The notes: generated by a model not told the origin, from the letters alone. DNA of 64,000 bases from Nostoc linckia NIES-25 (GCF_002368035.1 NZ_AP018223.1:1466449-1530448); one strand, 5' to 3'; counted from the first letter of the stretch, positions 1 through 8,742 are shown. Numbers and translations are program-made.

Positions 1-1
1 G

Positions 2-499
2 GTGGGAAATCCTTTAGCTGATAGTGGTGCAGTCACAATGGGGATTGTTCACACTAATCATCCACGCACTGTAATGGCAGATTTACAGTTGTACCCTGGT
101 AATTCTGGCGGCCCCTTGGCTGACTGTCTCGGTCGAGTGGTTGGCATTAACACGATGATTGTCAACAATTTGGCTGTGGCGATTCCCAGCAATACTGTCA
201 ACCGCCTTTTACAGGGCAGTCATCGTCTGCAATTAGGAGTGACGCTGCAACCAGTAGTTTTAGGCAGACGTACTCTAGGTTTACTAGTGTTATCAATACT
301 TCCTGGGAGTGTAGCGAAAAATGTGGGGTTACAAATTGGTGATGTATTAGTTGGAGTTTCTGGACAGGCTTTTACTCGACCTGATGACTTGGCTAAATAT
401 CTGCATCAAAGTGACAAGTCTATCGCATTACAAGTCCTGCGGAATGGTCAGCAATTGGTAGTTTATATCACCGGACAAACTACTGTGGAGGCTAGATGA
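2..499 (+). CDS. HtrA/DegP-like trypsin-type serine protease with PDZ domain, C-terminal part (5' end outside window)
   Basis: The reading frame is open at the left edge, so only the last ~165 residues are present. They hold the catalytic-serine motif GNSGGP (about residues 33-38 of the fragment) with the typical following strand GRVVGINTM. A PDZ domain follows (about 75-160) with the LGV start and the GLQIGDVLVGVSGQ loop. This is the layout of S1C proteases (HtrA/Deg), which degrade or refold damaged envelope proteins. The catalytic His and Asp and any signal peptide lie upstream of the window. The stop overlaps the next gene by 4 bases, so the two are probably co-transcribed. The family call is firm; which Deg paralogue it is cannot be told. 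Confidence 0.88.
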   Translation: MGNPLADSGAVTMGIVHTNHPRTVMADLQLYPGNSGGPLADCLGRVVGINTMIVNNLAVAIPSNTVNRLLQGSHRLQLGVTLQPVVLGRRTLGLLVLSILPGSVAKNVGLQIGDVLVGVSGQAFTRPDDLAKYLHQSDKSIALQVLRNGQQLVVYITGQTTVEAR

Positions 500-1113
500 T
501 TCGGGTGATGGTGGTTGCTACTTCTCCCGTGGTGCGGGCAGGTTTATCAGCGGTAGTAAGTAGCAATCCGCAACTGACAGTGGTGGCCAGTGCATCTGAC
601 TTGGATGTGGTGTCTAAAGAAATTGATCAATTACAGCCAGATGTAGTTTTGCTCGATTTAGGCAGTAATCCAGAACCAATTTGGTCAAAATTGCAGTTAA
701 TTCAAGAACAGCAAATTATAGCGATCGCTGAGGATATCGATAGTATCGATCTAGAGGCAGCATTCCGTTTGGGTATCCAAGGTATATTATCTAGTACCAG
801 CACAGAGGCGGAAATTATTGCAGGTGTTGAGGCAGTGGCTTCTGGTTTGGTAGTGCTGCACCCTGATGTTTTGCAATTGCTACCGATGCGGGAAAAAGCA
901 CTACCTAACCCCGTGCAAACTTTGACGCATCGGGAAATGGAGGTTTTAGGAATGCTGGGTTATGGGTTGGGGAATAAAGCGATCGCCAAACGCCTACAAA
1001 TTTCCGAACATACGGTGAAATTTCATGTTTCATCAATTTTTCAAAAGCTTGGTGTCTCTACGCGTACTGAGGCTGTGACGGCTGGTGTCCGTTTAGGTTT
1101 GATTATGTTGTGA
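496..1113 (+). CDS. NarL/FixJ-type response regulator with atypical receiver domain and LuxR-type HTH
   Basis: The protein has 205 residues. An N-terminal receiver-like domain (about 1-120) is followed by a LuxR-type helix-turn-helix (about 143-205), recognised by LTHREMEVLGMLGYGLGNKA and ISEHTVKFHVSSI. The phospho-acceptor Asp is present (VVLLDLG, D54). The acidic pair that binds magnesium near the N-terminus is replaced by VAT, and the usual conserved Lys near residue 105 is replaced by Ser. Phosphorylation may therefore be weak, absent or unusual. It starts inside the stop of the upstream protease gene (4-base overlap), which suggests translational coupling and a shared envelope-stress theme; that link is an inference. 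Confidence 0.88.
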   Translation: MIRVMVVATSPVVRAGLSAVVSSNPQLTVVASASDLDVVSKEIDQLQPDVVLLDLGSNPEPIWSKLQLIQEQQIIAIAEDIDSIDLEAAFRLGIQGILSSTSTEAEIIAGVEAVASGLVVLHPDVLQLLPMREKALPNPVQTLTHREMEVLGMLGYGLGNKAIAKRLQISEHTVKFHVSSIFQKLGVSTRTEAVTAGVRLGLIML

Positions 1114-1174
1114 ACTACCTACACTGACCTGACGGTACAGCGTGGGCTTCCCAATTCAATGGGGATTGCCGCAG

Positions 1175-2155
1175 CTAGCCCCTCTGAGAGATGCGCTTCT
1201 GGAAGATTACCACCACAAGTAGAAAACCACCGCGGAGTACGAGTTGCCACCAAGGAGTGATGGTTCCCTCAAGATTCAAAAGATTGTACATCATTCCTAG
1301 TAAAAGCACGCCGACCAGCGTCGGGAAAACGCTTCCCTGACCCCCTGCGAGAAACGTGCCCCCCATAACGGTCGCGGCGATCGCATCTGTTTCCCAGCCA
1401 AAGGCAGCTACAGGCTGACCCGCCCCTAGACGACCTGCGAGAATAACACCAGCCAGCCCTGACAGCAAACCGCTAAATGTGTAAACTGCCAGCTTTACTC
1501 GGTTTGGGTTGACGCCCATCAGCCGGGATGCCTCCTCGTTATTGCCAATAGCGAATATGTGCAACCCTAATTGGCTTCTGTGCAGCATAAACCAAGCTGC
1601 AAAATATAACAGTGCGACTATCAGCACGGGGACAGGAACAAAACCGATGAACCCCCTACCCAACCAAACAAACCCCGATGCTGCTGATGATACGGCAATG
1701 GATTTCTCCTGAGTGATGCTCAATGCCAGTCCGCGGGCTGCGCTGGCAGTGAATAACGTCACAACGAATGGCTGGAGCCGCGCGCGAGACACGAGAAGAC
1801 CATTGACTAGACCTAATAAAGTGGTGCTGGCAATGCCGCTGGCGATCGCCACGAAGCTTCCTTGTCCGGCCAGCATTGCTGCCACAACACCACCTAGAGC
1901 AACAAAGGAACCTACAGACAAATCGATTCCTCCACTGACGATTACGACAGTCATGCCCAGCGCCACGATGGCAAGCATACTGTTCTGTCGCATGATGTTC
2001 ATGAGATTAACAGGTGTCAGGAAGGTTTGATAGCGAAAGGATGCGAAAATAACCAAACTCAGGAGTATGAGCAGCACGCCTTGGGAGGTGACGAACTTGG
2101 CGAGATGCTTCAACAGCCGCAGACTTGCAAGCGTAAAAGACCTTGTGGCAGCCAT
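1175..2155 (-). CDS. yjfF: Sugar ABC transporter permease, YjfF-like (RbsC family)
   Basis: This 326-residue polytopic protein carries the RbsC/BPD_transp_2 signatures GMTVVIVSGGIDLSVGSFVA and, near the C-terminus, DAIAATVMGGTFLAGGQGS. Its end (EGTITPWWQLVLRGG) resembles E. coli YjfF more than YtfT as I recall them. It is the last gene of a leftward set: binding protein, ATPase, permease, permease. With the permease 6 bases upstream it should form the membrane channel of a YtfQRT-YjfF importer, which in E. coli takes up galactofuranose. The substrate here is an inference from family only. Confidence 0.85.
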   Translation of the reverse strand: MAATRSFTLASLRLLKHLAKFVTSQGVLLILLSLVIFASFRYQTFLTPVNLMNIMRQNSMLAIVALGMTVVIVSGGIDLSVGSFVALGGVVAAMLAGQGSFVAIASGIASTTLLGLVNGLLVSRARLQPFVVTLFTASAARGLALSITQEKSIAVSSAASGFVWLGRGFIGFVPVPVLIVALLYFAAWFMLHRSQLGLHIFAIGNNEEASRLMGVNPNRVKLAVYTFSGLLSGLAGVILAGRLGAGQPVAAFGWETDAIAATVMGGTFLAGGQGSVFPTLVGVLLLGMMYNLLNLEGTITPWWQLVLRGGFLLVVVIFQKRISQRG

Positions 2156-2161
2156 GATGCG

Positions 2162-3109
2162 TTATACCTCCTGAGGACGCTGCAAAAAAATCGCGAACAG
2201 AATGATTACAGATTTCAAAACTAATGACCAGGTGAAGGGAATCAGGAGCATATTGAAACTTGTGGAAATCATCTGCATGAGCAACGCTCCTACAACAGTG
2301 CCCAGGACATTTGCACGACCGCCGGAAAAGGGCGTACCGCCAACAACAACAGCGGCGATCGCATCAAATTCCGCGTTGACACCAACCTTGCTGGGATCGC
2401 CCATACCAAGCCTCGCTGTCTCCACGAGTCCGGCAAATCCGGCAAGCAAGGCGCTAATTAAATAAACTATATATTTCACGCGCTCTGCACGGATACCCGC
2501 CAGCCGGGCGGCCTCTTCGTTGCCACCCACAGCAACGAGCTGATGCCCGAACAGCGTAGAGCGGATACAGAAGAAAGCTCCTGCAATGACAACTGCTGCG
2601 ATCGCCACCTGAATTGGTATAGAACCGAGATATCCCTTTCCGAGCGCCTCAAATGTTGGATGGACGAAGGGAACGAGCTTACCGTCACCGACAACCTGAG
2701 CGATGCCGCGCCACATAATCAAAGCCGCCAAGGTGACGATCAAAGCATCCAGTTTCAGACGTGAAATCAGAAAGCCATTGACAAAACCAACCAACAGAGC
2801 AGCACTCAGGGCAAAGGAAACGGCAACACCCATACCATACTTAATCAGCAATGCCACAATCACTGAAACCAATGCCATAGTCGAGCCGACCGTGAGGTCG
2901 ATGCCACGGGAGGCGATGACAAAGGTCATCCCTACGGCAACTAACATTGTTGTCGATACTTGCAGCAACATATTTAATGTGTTGCTAACTGTTGCGAAAC
3001 GCGGAGTGAAGATGGCGTTCGCAACATAAACAATTAAGAGTGCCGCAAATGCACCGAAGTTAGGGTTCCATAGAGTTCCCCAACGCAGATCGGGCTTTTT
3101 GATATTCAT
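2162..3109 (-). CDS. ytfT: Sugar ABC transporter permease, YtfT-like (RbsC family)
   Basis: This 315-residue inner-membrane permease has eight or more hydrophobic segments. It carries GMTFVIASRGIDLTVGST (about 60-77) and the cytoplasmic coupling region FDAIAAVVVGGTPFSGGRA. In the family motif SGGIDLSVG the first Gly is Arg here (SRGIDLTVG), a small oddity. It lies 6 bases upstream of the second permease and about 130 bases downstream of the ATPase gene, all on the same strand. Two different permeases in one operon is the arrangement of the E. coli galactofuranose system rather than of ribose importers, which use a homodimer. Confidence 0.85.
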   Translation of the reverse strand: MNIKKPDLRWGTLWNPNFGAFAALLIVYVANAIFTPRFATVSNTLNMLLQVSTTMLVAVGMTFVIASRGIDLTVGSTMALVSVIVALLIKYGMGVAVSFALSAALLVGFVNGFLISRLKLDALIVTLAALIMWRGIAQVVGDGKLVPFVHPTFEALGKGYLGSIPIQVAIAAVVIAGAFFCIRSTLFGHQLVAVGGNEEAARLAGIRAERVKYIVYLISALLAGFAGLVETARLGMGDPSKVGVNAEFDAIAAVVVGGTPFSGGRANVLGTVVGALLMQMISTSFNMLLIPFTWSLVLKSVIILFAIFLQRPQEV

Positions 3110-3242
3110 TGTTTATTGTGCTGTGTTTTTAACTAAACCTCTTGCAAAAGTTACTTTTGCAAGAGGCGGGAAAAGAAGAAAGGTTTTTTTATTCCTTTTC
3201 CCTTTCCCCCTTACCCTTTTCCCTACTTCTGCAAGAAGTCTA

Positions 3243-4787
3243 CTATCTACCGACAGCTTCCTGATGATCTGCATTTTCCGCCATTGCGTGCAAAATTGCC
3301 TTTATGGTCTTCTGTTCGCCACTAAGTTCCGCAATCGATCGCCCCTCACGCAGAACTACTACACGTTGCGAGCCTTCAACTAGCTCTTCGAGTTCCGATG
3401 AAATCATCAGAATCCCCAGTCCTTGCTTTGCTAGTTCGGCGATCGCCTGCTGGATCTCGCGCTTTGCACCAACGTCGATTCCGCGAGTCGGCTCATCGAG
3501 GAGAAGAAGTTTTGTATTCTTGCACAGCCATCGTGCCAGAAGTACCTTCTGTTGATTGCCGCCCGATAGTTCGTGGATCTTCTGCTCGGTGCTGGCTGCC
3601 TTGATGCCAAGACGGTGCATGAAACGGTTGACAAGCTCGCTCTGTCGTTTCTTGGAAACGATGCCCCATTGGGTAAGGGACGGTAGCGCGGCAAGTGTGA
3701 GGTTTTCCCGCACCGAAAGCTCTGGAATGATGCCATCTGCCTTGCGATCCTCTGAAAGGAAAGCTATTCCACTGTCAATAGCATCATGAGGATCGCGCAC
3801 AGACAAAAGATTACCTTCGAGTTTTACAGTTCCACCATCAAGTGGTTCGGCTCCAAACAGGACGCGTGCCGTTTCGCTGCGGCCAGAACCGAGCAAACCT
3901 GCAAGCCCGACGATTTCGCCATGCCGCATTTCAATGGAAACACCATTGAGCCGTTTTTTATATTTGAGAGCTTCCGCCTGGAGCAGCACTGGCTGAGGCA
4001 AGGTGTTTTGGGATTGTTCTGCAAATGCCGTGACTCCTTTGCTCACTTCTTCAGGCTGGCGGCCTAACATATGGCAAACAAGTTGCAGACGATTGAGCGC
4101 AGTCAGCGATCGCGTGATGATATTGCGCCCATCACGCAGTACCGTCACGCGATCGCACACAGCGTAGAGTTCTTCAAAACGGTGGCTGATGTAGACAATG
4201 GATGTCCCTTGCGACTTGAGCCGACGCATGACATCAAAAAGCACGCAGACCTCAGTTTCTGTCAGGGAACTTGTGGGTTCATCGAGGATCAGCACCCGCG
4301 CACCAAAAGATATAGCGCGGGCGATCGCCACCATCTGGCGATGGGCAATATTGAGGGAACCAACCGCTGACTGTGGGTCGATATCCAATCCCAGGCGCTT
4401 TAGGATTTCGGCTGCTTCAACATTCATCGCCCGTCTATCGATGATGCCGAAGCGATGCGGCTCTCTGCCCAGAAAAATATTCTCAGCAACGGTTCGGAAA
4501 CCCACCAGTTGGATCTCCTGGTAGACGGCTACAATACCTGCCGCCTGCGCTTCGGTGGGATTCTGGAAGGCAACACTTTTCTGGTCATACTCCATAACAC
4601 CGGAGTCCCGTCGATAAGCCCCCGTCATAATCTTGATCAGCGTCGATTTTCCAGCACCATTTTCTCCCACCAGTGCATGGATCTCGCCTGCCTTCAGTTC
4701 AAAATCTACCCCCCACAGCGCTGGCACACCAGAAAAACTTTTTTTTATACCCGTCATGTACAGGATAGTTCGAGTCGCCTGATTCAT
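3243..4787 (-). CDS. ytfR: Sugar ABC transporter ATP-binding protein with two nucleotide-binding domains, YtfR/RbsA-like
   Basis: The 514-residue protein has two ABC domains. Domain 1 shows Walker A GENGAGKST (about 42-50) and Walker B VLILDEPTSSLT. Its signature position reads LNIAHRQMVAIARA, a degenerate LSGGQ. Domain 2 has a degenerate P-loop (GLLGSGRSE), an intact signature LSGGNQQKVLLARWL and Walker B LLLLDEPTRGIDVGA. Complementary degeneration of the two halves is normal in sugar importers of the RbsA/MglA/YtfR class. It energises the two permeases encoded just downstream. The binding-protein gene lies 1.85 kb upstream beyond an RTX gene and a transposase remnant, so it may now be transcribed separately. 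Nothing in the sequence shows its promoter. Confidence 0.9.
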   Translation of the reverse strand: MNQATRTILYMTGIKKSFSGVPALWGVDFELKAGEIHALVGENGAGKSTLIKIMTGAYRRDSGVMEYDQKSVAFQNPTEAQAAGIVAVYQEIQLVGFRTVAENIFLGREPHRFGIIDRRAMNVEAAEILKRLGLDIDPQSAVGSLNIAHRQMVAIARAISFGARVLILDEPTSSLTETEVCVLFDVMRRLKSQGTSIVYISHRFEELYAVCDRVTVLRDGRNIITRSLTALNRLQLVCHMLGRQPEEVSKGVTAFAEQSQNTLPQPVLLQAEALKYKKRLNGVSIEMRHGEIVGLAGLLGSGRSETARVLFGAEPLDGGTVKLEGNLLSVRDPHDAIDSGIAFLSEDRKADGIIPELSVRENLTLAALPSLTQWGIVSKKRQSELVNRFMHRLGIKAASTEQKIHELSGGNQQKVLLARWLCKNTKLLLLDEPTRGIDVGAKREIQQAIAELAKQGLGILMISSELEELVEGSQRVVVLREGRSIAELSGEQKTIKAILHAMAENADHQEAVGR

Positions 4788-5060
4788 CGGCTTTACCTAA
4801 TTTCTGTCTTCATTGCCGATAGTGGAGATCCTTCACTTCGCACCACAGTAATCTTGTCTATCGTGGAGGCTCAGGATAGTTCCAGGTTATCTTTTCTTTA
4901 TTTTAGGGCGGGAATTATACTAATTCGTAATTCGTAATTAACCTGTGTAATTACAAATTAAGAATTAAGAATTAAAAATTATGAATTGCTATAATACCAA
5001 TTTAATATGAAGTTGCATAGAATAGGGCTTCCAATATGAAGTTGTAAGAAGAAACAGAAA

Positions 5061-5396
5061 TTACTTGTTCAAATGTAAGTTGGTCAAATATTTCTTGGAT
5101 GCGCTCGCGTTTTGAAGCTGGTTGATAGGTGTAATGAAGACCTTAAAATCAGGGAGAAAGTAAAGAGTTATGTGACAAAAAGCCTTAAGCATTTGCTCGG
5201 CAGAAGGTCGATCCGTTTTGCGCTTGGGATTGCCATCATAAAGACCTTGCAAAGAATCTTGAGCTTGTTGGAGTGCAAGCCTGACAACAAACTCCATCAA
5301 GGTAAAAACTCGCAAAGCGATATTTAACAAAAACATCAAGCCAGTGATTCGGTTTTGATTCTGGAAGTAAATCGGTAAGGCAGGTAAAGAACCTCA
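5061..5396 (-). pseudogene. C-terminal remnant of an IS1634/IS4-type DDE transposase
   Basis: Read leftward, a stop-free stretch encodes LPIYFQNQNRITGLMFLL, then LMEFVVRLALQQAQDSLQGL, YDGNPKRKTDRPSAEQMLKA and ITPINQLQ. The pattern of a hydrophobic helix, then GLY-x-GNPKR-x-T-x-RP-x-A-E-x-LLKAF, then a TPL-x-x-LQ tail is what I know from the C-terminus of cyanobacterial IS1634/IS4-like transposases. An in-frame stop lies just upstream (about 5394-5396). No catalytic DDE region, start or terminal repeats are visible. It is therefore a dead remnant lying between the RTX gene and the ABC ATPase gene. Confidence 0.6.
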
Positions 5397-5558
5397 GGCG
5401 AAGGCATTGAAATTCCTGGAGTATTGGACGGAAGAAACAAACAGATTGAAGAAGAAGAAAGATCCACAATCTCAACAACTCCACTTGGCAATGAAGGTTT
5501 TGATTTCCATTGATGAATGTGCTTCACTAAAACCTGTGTACTCAAGGAGAATCAAAAT

Positions 5559-6449
5559 ATGGCTATTATCAATGGCGATAACAATGCTAACACGCTCACT
5601 GGTACTAATAGTGCTGATACTATCCAAGGCTTGGGTGGTGATGACACTATCTACGGTTTAGGTGGTAATGATAGACTTGATGGTAATGATGGTAACGATA
5701 GAATTTACGGTGGCGATGGTGCTGACACAGTACGCGCTGGTAATGGTAACGATTACATAGAACTAGGCAGAGCTCAATTAATCATCGGTAACGAGTTTAA
5801 TCTTGTCGATGCTGGTGATGGTAATGATACAGTTATTGGTGGTCAAGATACTGATAGGATTTACTTATACTCTGGTACAGACTTAGCTAATGGTGGGGAT
5901 GGTAGAGATTATATATTCGGTGGTTTAGGTAATGATAATATCCGTGGTGGTGGAGGTAATGATGACCTTTATGGAGAAGAAGGTAATGATACTCTCTATG
6001 GAGACAATGGCGACGACCTCCTTATTGGTGGTTCTAATAATGATAGCGTTTATGGTGGTGCGGGTTATGACCTTATACGTGCAGCCTCTAAGATTACCTA
6101 TTCTGATTTCTCTAATTGGAGTAGGAATACTGTAGATAATCTTTGGGGTGGAACTGAAGGTGATACATTCAGCTTTGGTTATCGTGTAACGTACAACGGT
6201 GTGCTTCGTACGATACAGGATTATCAAGGTGGAGGTAATGCGGACTATGCTATTATTCGTGACTTTCAGGGTGGTTATGGGTATGACCGTATTCAACTAG
6301 CTGGTAGTCCAAGTGAATACTCGCTTGACCGTATGACGCTTAATGGAGTTGAAGGAACGGGAATACGTTTTGGTACAGACTTAGTTGCCCTAGTAAAGGA
6401 TAAGTTCGATCTTAGTCTGACTAACTCCAATCAATTTATTTATTTCTAG
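5559..6449 (+). CDS. RTX-type calcium-binding repeat protein
   Basis: The start at 5559 is chosen because AAGGAGA stands 9 bases before the ATG; the upstream extension to 5517 has no such site. The 296-residue product starts MAIINGDNNANTLTGTNSAD. It carries at least six GGxGxD-type nonapeptides (GLGGDDTIYGLGGNDRLDG, YGGDGADT, GEEGNDTLYG, GDNGDDLLIGG), which form calcium-filled beta-rolls. The C-terminal ~100 residues (about 195-296) lack repeats and match the cyanobacterial arrangement of a beta-roll followed by a secretion-like domain. Such proteins normally leave by a type I pathway, but no secretion genes are nearby. It is transcribed against the flanking sugar-transport genes and looks inserted into that operon. 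Function is unknown. Confidence 0.85.
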   Translation: MAIINGDNNANTLTGTNSADTIQGLGGDDTIYGLGGNDRLDGNDGNDRIYGGDGADTVRAGNGNDYIELGRAQLIIGNEFNLVDAGDGNDTVIGGQDTDRIYLYSGTDLANGGDGRDYIFGGLGNDNIRGGGGNDDLYGEEGNDTLYGDNGDDLLIGGSNNDSVYGGAGYDLIRAASKITYSDFSNWSRNTVDNLWGGTEGDTFSFGYRVTYNGVLRTIQDYQGGGNADYAIIRDFQGGYGYDRIQLAGSPSEYSLDRMTLNGVEGTGIRFGTDLVALVKDKFDLSLTNSNQFIYF

Positions 6450-6540
6450 TTATTATTACCTAATCTCTTTTCGGACTTCATACTATCCTCCGGTTGTGGG
6501 AAGGTGCTTTGAGTTGTTACTTCTACTTTCCCACGGCTTA

Positions 6541-6639
6541 TACCAATTCTCTATGAAGATGCATAATTGTTTGCTTTTACTGTTTTATCTTCCATATTCT
6601 CTATTCTACATTTCTATGCAGCTTCATATAGAATTGCTA
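6541..6639. mobile_element. MITE-like element, family A, with 25-base imperfect terminal inverted repeats
   Basis: The left end begins TACCAATTCTCTATGAAG and the right end, reverse-complemented, begins TAGCAATTCTATATGAAG; 25-base arms match at all but three positions. The element is flanked by the same trinucleotide TTA on both sides (6538-6540 and 6640-6642), a likely target duplication. The right TTA is the complement of the TAA stop of the sugar-binding-protein gene. It has no coding capacity. A second copy with the same flanks is at 13407-13553, and half copies are near 4995 and 35419. Confidence 0.65.
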
Positions 6640-7596
6640 TTAGTATGCTTCATCTACGAAATCCTTGGCATTGGTCACATCGAAAAGTCTGTCCTTGAGA
6701 ATGATTCTAGGAGGGATTTTTTTGCCAGCAAAATACTCCTCCATTGTGAGGAAAACAAGCGGGCCAAAACGGGGGTTTGATTCGACACTCACCCCAAGCT
6801 CACCACGGATAATTGCTTGGAGTGCGGTTTTCTGACCGTCAATTGAACCGACCATTACATCCTTACCAGGCTTGATGCCTGCGGATTTGAGAGCCTGGAT
6901 AGCACCTAAAGCCATTTCGTCGTTGTGAGCATACACAGCGGTAATGTCGGAACCCTTGGCTTGGATGATGTTTTCCATGACACGCTGGGCCGCAGCCCGC
7001 GAAAAATCTGCTGTCTGTGTAGCAACGATCTTCATGTTAGGATAACTAGCGATCGCGTCACGAAATCCCTTAGCGCGATCGATTGCAACCGATGAACCCG
7101 CTGTTCCAGTGAGTTCCACGATGGAGGCTTTGCCATCGGTCGCCTGGGCCAGCCATTCACCAACGCGACGACCTTGGGCGATAAAGTCCGACCCCAGAAA
7201 GCTGACGAAATGTTCGCCTGGTTTTCCCGCCGCTTCACGGTCGATTAGAAAAACCGGTATTTTTGCCGCTCTCGCTGCTTCCAAGGCTGGGGTAAGACCT
7301 TCATACTCACGTGGTGCAAGAAATATAACATCAACTTGTCGTGCAATCAGATCCTCAATGTCGGCAAATTGCTTGGATGTTTGCCCCTGAGCATCCGTCA
7401 TCAGAAAATCATAAGTTTTCTTACGCTTGGCGGCCTCTTCCTTAATGCTGTTCGTTTCGGCAATGCGCCACGGGCCAATATTCTCAGTCTGCGAAAATCC
7501 GACAATTTTTTTGGTTTTCTCCCGCGTACAGCTAGACACCGAGAAAGCCGCAACAGTAATCATCACATAGGCGGTAACTACCAACAACTTTGGCAT
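6640..7596 (-). CDS. ytfQ: Periplasmic sugar-binding lipoprotein of an ABC importer, YtfQ-like
   Basis: The protein has 318 residues. The N-terminus has a hydrophobic stretch ending in a lipobox-like VSSC (about residues 20-23), so it is probably lipid-anchored. The mature part reads GFSQTENIGPWRIAETNSIK, then VDVIFLAPREYEGLTPALEA and VYAHNDEMALGAIQALKSAG. This is close to E. coli YtfQ (GFSQVGSESGWRTAETN, VYAHNDDMVIGAIQAIKEAG), the galactofuranose-binding protein. Arg and Asp positions that contact sugar in the family appear kept (R in GPWRIAE, D in GSIDGQ). It stands first in the transporter set, behind the AraC-type regulator gene. Its stop codon coincides with the flank of a MITE-like element. 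Confidence 0.88.
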   Translation of the reverse strand: MPKLLVVTAYVMITVAAFSVSSCTREKTKKIVGFSQTENIGPWRIAETNSIKEEAAKRKKTYDFLMTDAQGQTSKQFADIEDLIARQVDVIFLAPREYEGLTPALEAARAAKIPVFLIDREAAGKPGEHFVSFLGSDFIAQGRRVGEWLAQATDGKASIVELTGTAGSSVAIDRAKGFRDAIASYPNMKIVATQTADFSRAAAQRVMENIIQAKGSDITAVYAHNDEMALGAIQALKSAGIKPGKDVMVGSIDGQKTALQAIIRGELGVSVESNPRFGPLVFLTMEEYFAGKKIPPRIILKDRLFDVTNAKDFVDEAY

Positions 7597-7709
7597 ATAA
7601 CCCCATCGTGTATGAACGCTACATTGAGCTTATCTCGAAACAAAGACTATTAGTTCGCAATCGCGAACTTTGCGGGGTAAAGGGGAAGGGGGAAGGGGGA
7701 AAGGGTTTA

Positions 7710-7893
7710 AATCCTTTACCCTTTTCCCTTTCCCCTTTCCCCAGCCCTCACAAGCGCATTTTTGGGTTGGCAGACCACTAGTTTTGTCTGTAGGCTTTGG
7801 GAATCCTTTACCCTTTTCCCTTTCCCCTTTCCCCAGCCCTCACAAGCGCATTTTTGGGTTGGCAGACCACTAGTTTTGCCTGTAGGTTTTGGG
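7710..7893. repeat. 92-bp tandem duplication covering the 3' end of the AraC-type gene
   Basis: Bases 7710-7801 and 7802-7893 are two adjacent copies of one 92-base unit; I see only two base differences (T/C near 7787/7879 and C/T near 7794/7886). The unit holds a pyrimidine tract, the phrase CAAGCGCATTTTTGGGTTGG, and the last codons and stop of the regulator gene. The second copy therefore overlaps the real gene end, and the first carries an orphan copy of its last ~7 codons. A purine tract at 7674-7705 can pair with the pyrimidine tracts. Confidence 0.9.
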
Positions 7894-8742
7894 TGTCATA
7901 CCTGTGATTTGGCGAAACTGTTTACTCAAATGGCTGTGGCTGTTGAAGCCGCACACTAAAGCAATTTCGATAATCGAGCGATCGCTTTTTTTCAACAACT
8001 GTTTTGCGCGTTCGATTCGTTGCCCAAGCAGATATTGGTAGGGAGCAATGCCCATAGCTTGTTTGAACAGATGGCTGAAATGAAACTGACTCATGTTTAG
8101 CAATTGGGCTAAATCTGCAAGCTTGATGTCTCGATGCAGATGTCCGTCAATGTACTCTAAGACTTGAATTAGTTGGCGATCGGGTAAACCACCGTTGTAA
8201 ACAGCAAGCCGGGGTTTGATAGCAGAATATTGTCTGAGCAAATGCACAGCCAAGACATTTGTTAGCGATTCAATGTAAAGCCTTTCGCCTAAATTTTCTT
8301 GTTTTAGCTCAGACAAGAGCATCATGGCGATGGATTCAATGTGGCGATCGCGAGTCCGGAATTCTCTAACTAATTCTAGCCGTTCGGGATTTGTATCGAT
8401 AGTTTCTCTAGCAACACTCTCGATGAAACCAGATGCAATGCGAATCTGCAAGTAATGGTCTTCTAGATCCCAACGCGCAAAAAATGGCGTTTTTGCTGGG
8501 GTTATGGAAATGTCGCCTTTACCGTACAACCCTGTATAAGTTTTGCCTCCTTGAATTTGCAGCGAAGGCACTGGACGGGGTGCAAGAGACAGACAAATTG
8601 CATGTTCATCGCTGTAATAACTTCTTCCTTCACCTGCGGGGTGTTGGAATTCCTCCACCAGAATATTTTCCCAACCCTGGTTTTGGCTAGACAGGATAGG
8701 CAAGCAGGTTGTTTGAGTCTGACAGCCAGTTGGAATTTTCAC
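7870..8742 (-). CDS. AraC/XylS-family transcriptional regulator
   Basis: The protein has 290 residues. The C-terminal ~100 residues hold two helix-turn-helix units: DIKLADLAQLLNMSQFHFSH and RSIIEIALVCGFNSHSHLSK, ending in the family hallmark FRQITGMTPKTYRQ. The N-terminal ~180 residues are a cupin-like sensing region (YTGLYGKGDISITPAKTPFF). It is the first gene of the leftward sugar-transporter block, with 273 bases to the binding-protein gene. A role as regulator of that importer is plausible but unproven. Its 3' end is tandemly duplicated. Confidence 0.88.
   Translation of the reverse strand: MKIPTGCQTQTTCLPILSSQNQGWENILVEEFQHPAGEGRSYYSDEHAICLSLAPRPVPSLQIQGGKTYTGLYGKGDISITPAKTPFFARWDLEDHYLQIRIASGFIESVARETIDTNPERLELVREFRTRDRHIESIAMMLLSELKQENLGERLYIESLTNVLAVHLLRQYSAIKPRLAVYNGGLPDRQLIQVLEYIDGHLHRDIKLADLAQLLNMSQFHFSHLFKQAMGIAPYQYLLGQRIERAKQLLKKSDRSIIEIALVCGFNSHSHLSKQFRQITGMTPKTYRQN

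Noticed and set aside
5925..6296. 123-codon frame opposite the RTX gene
   Set aside because: Antisense of GGxGxD repeats always gives long Thr/Ile-rich frames; it is an artefact of repeat codons.
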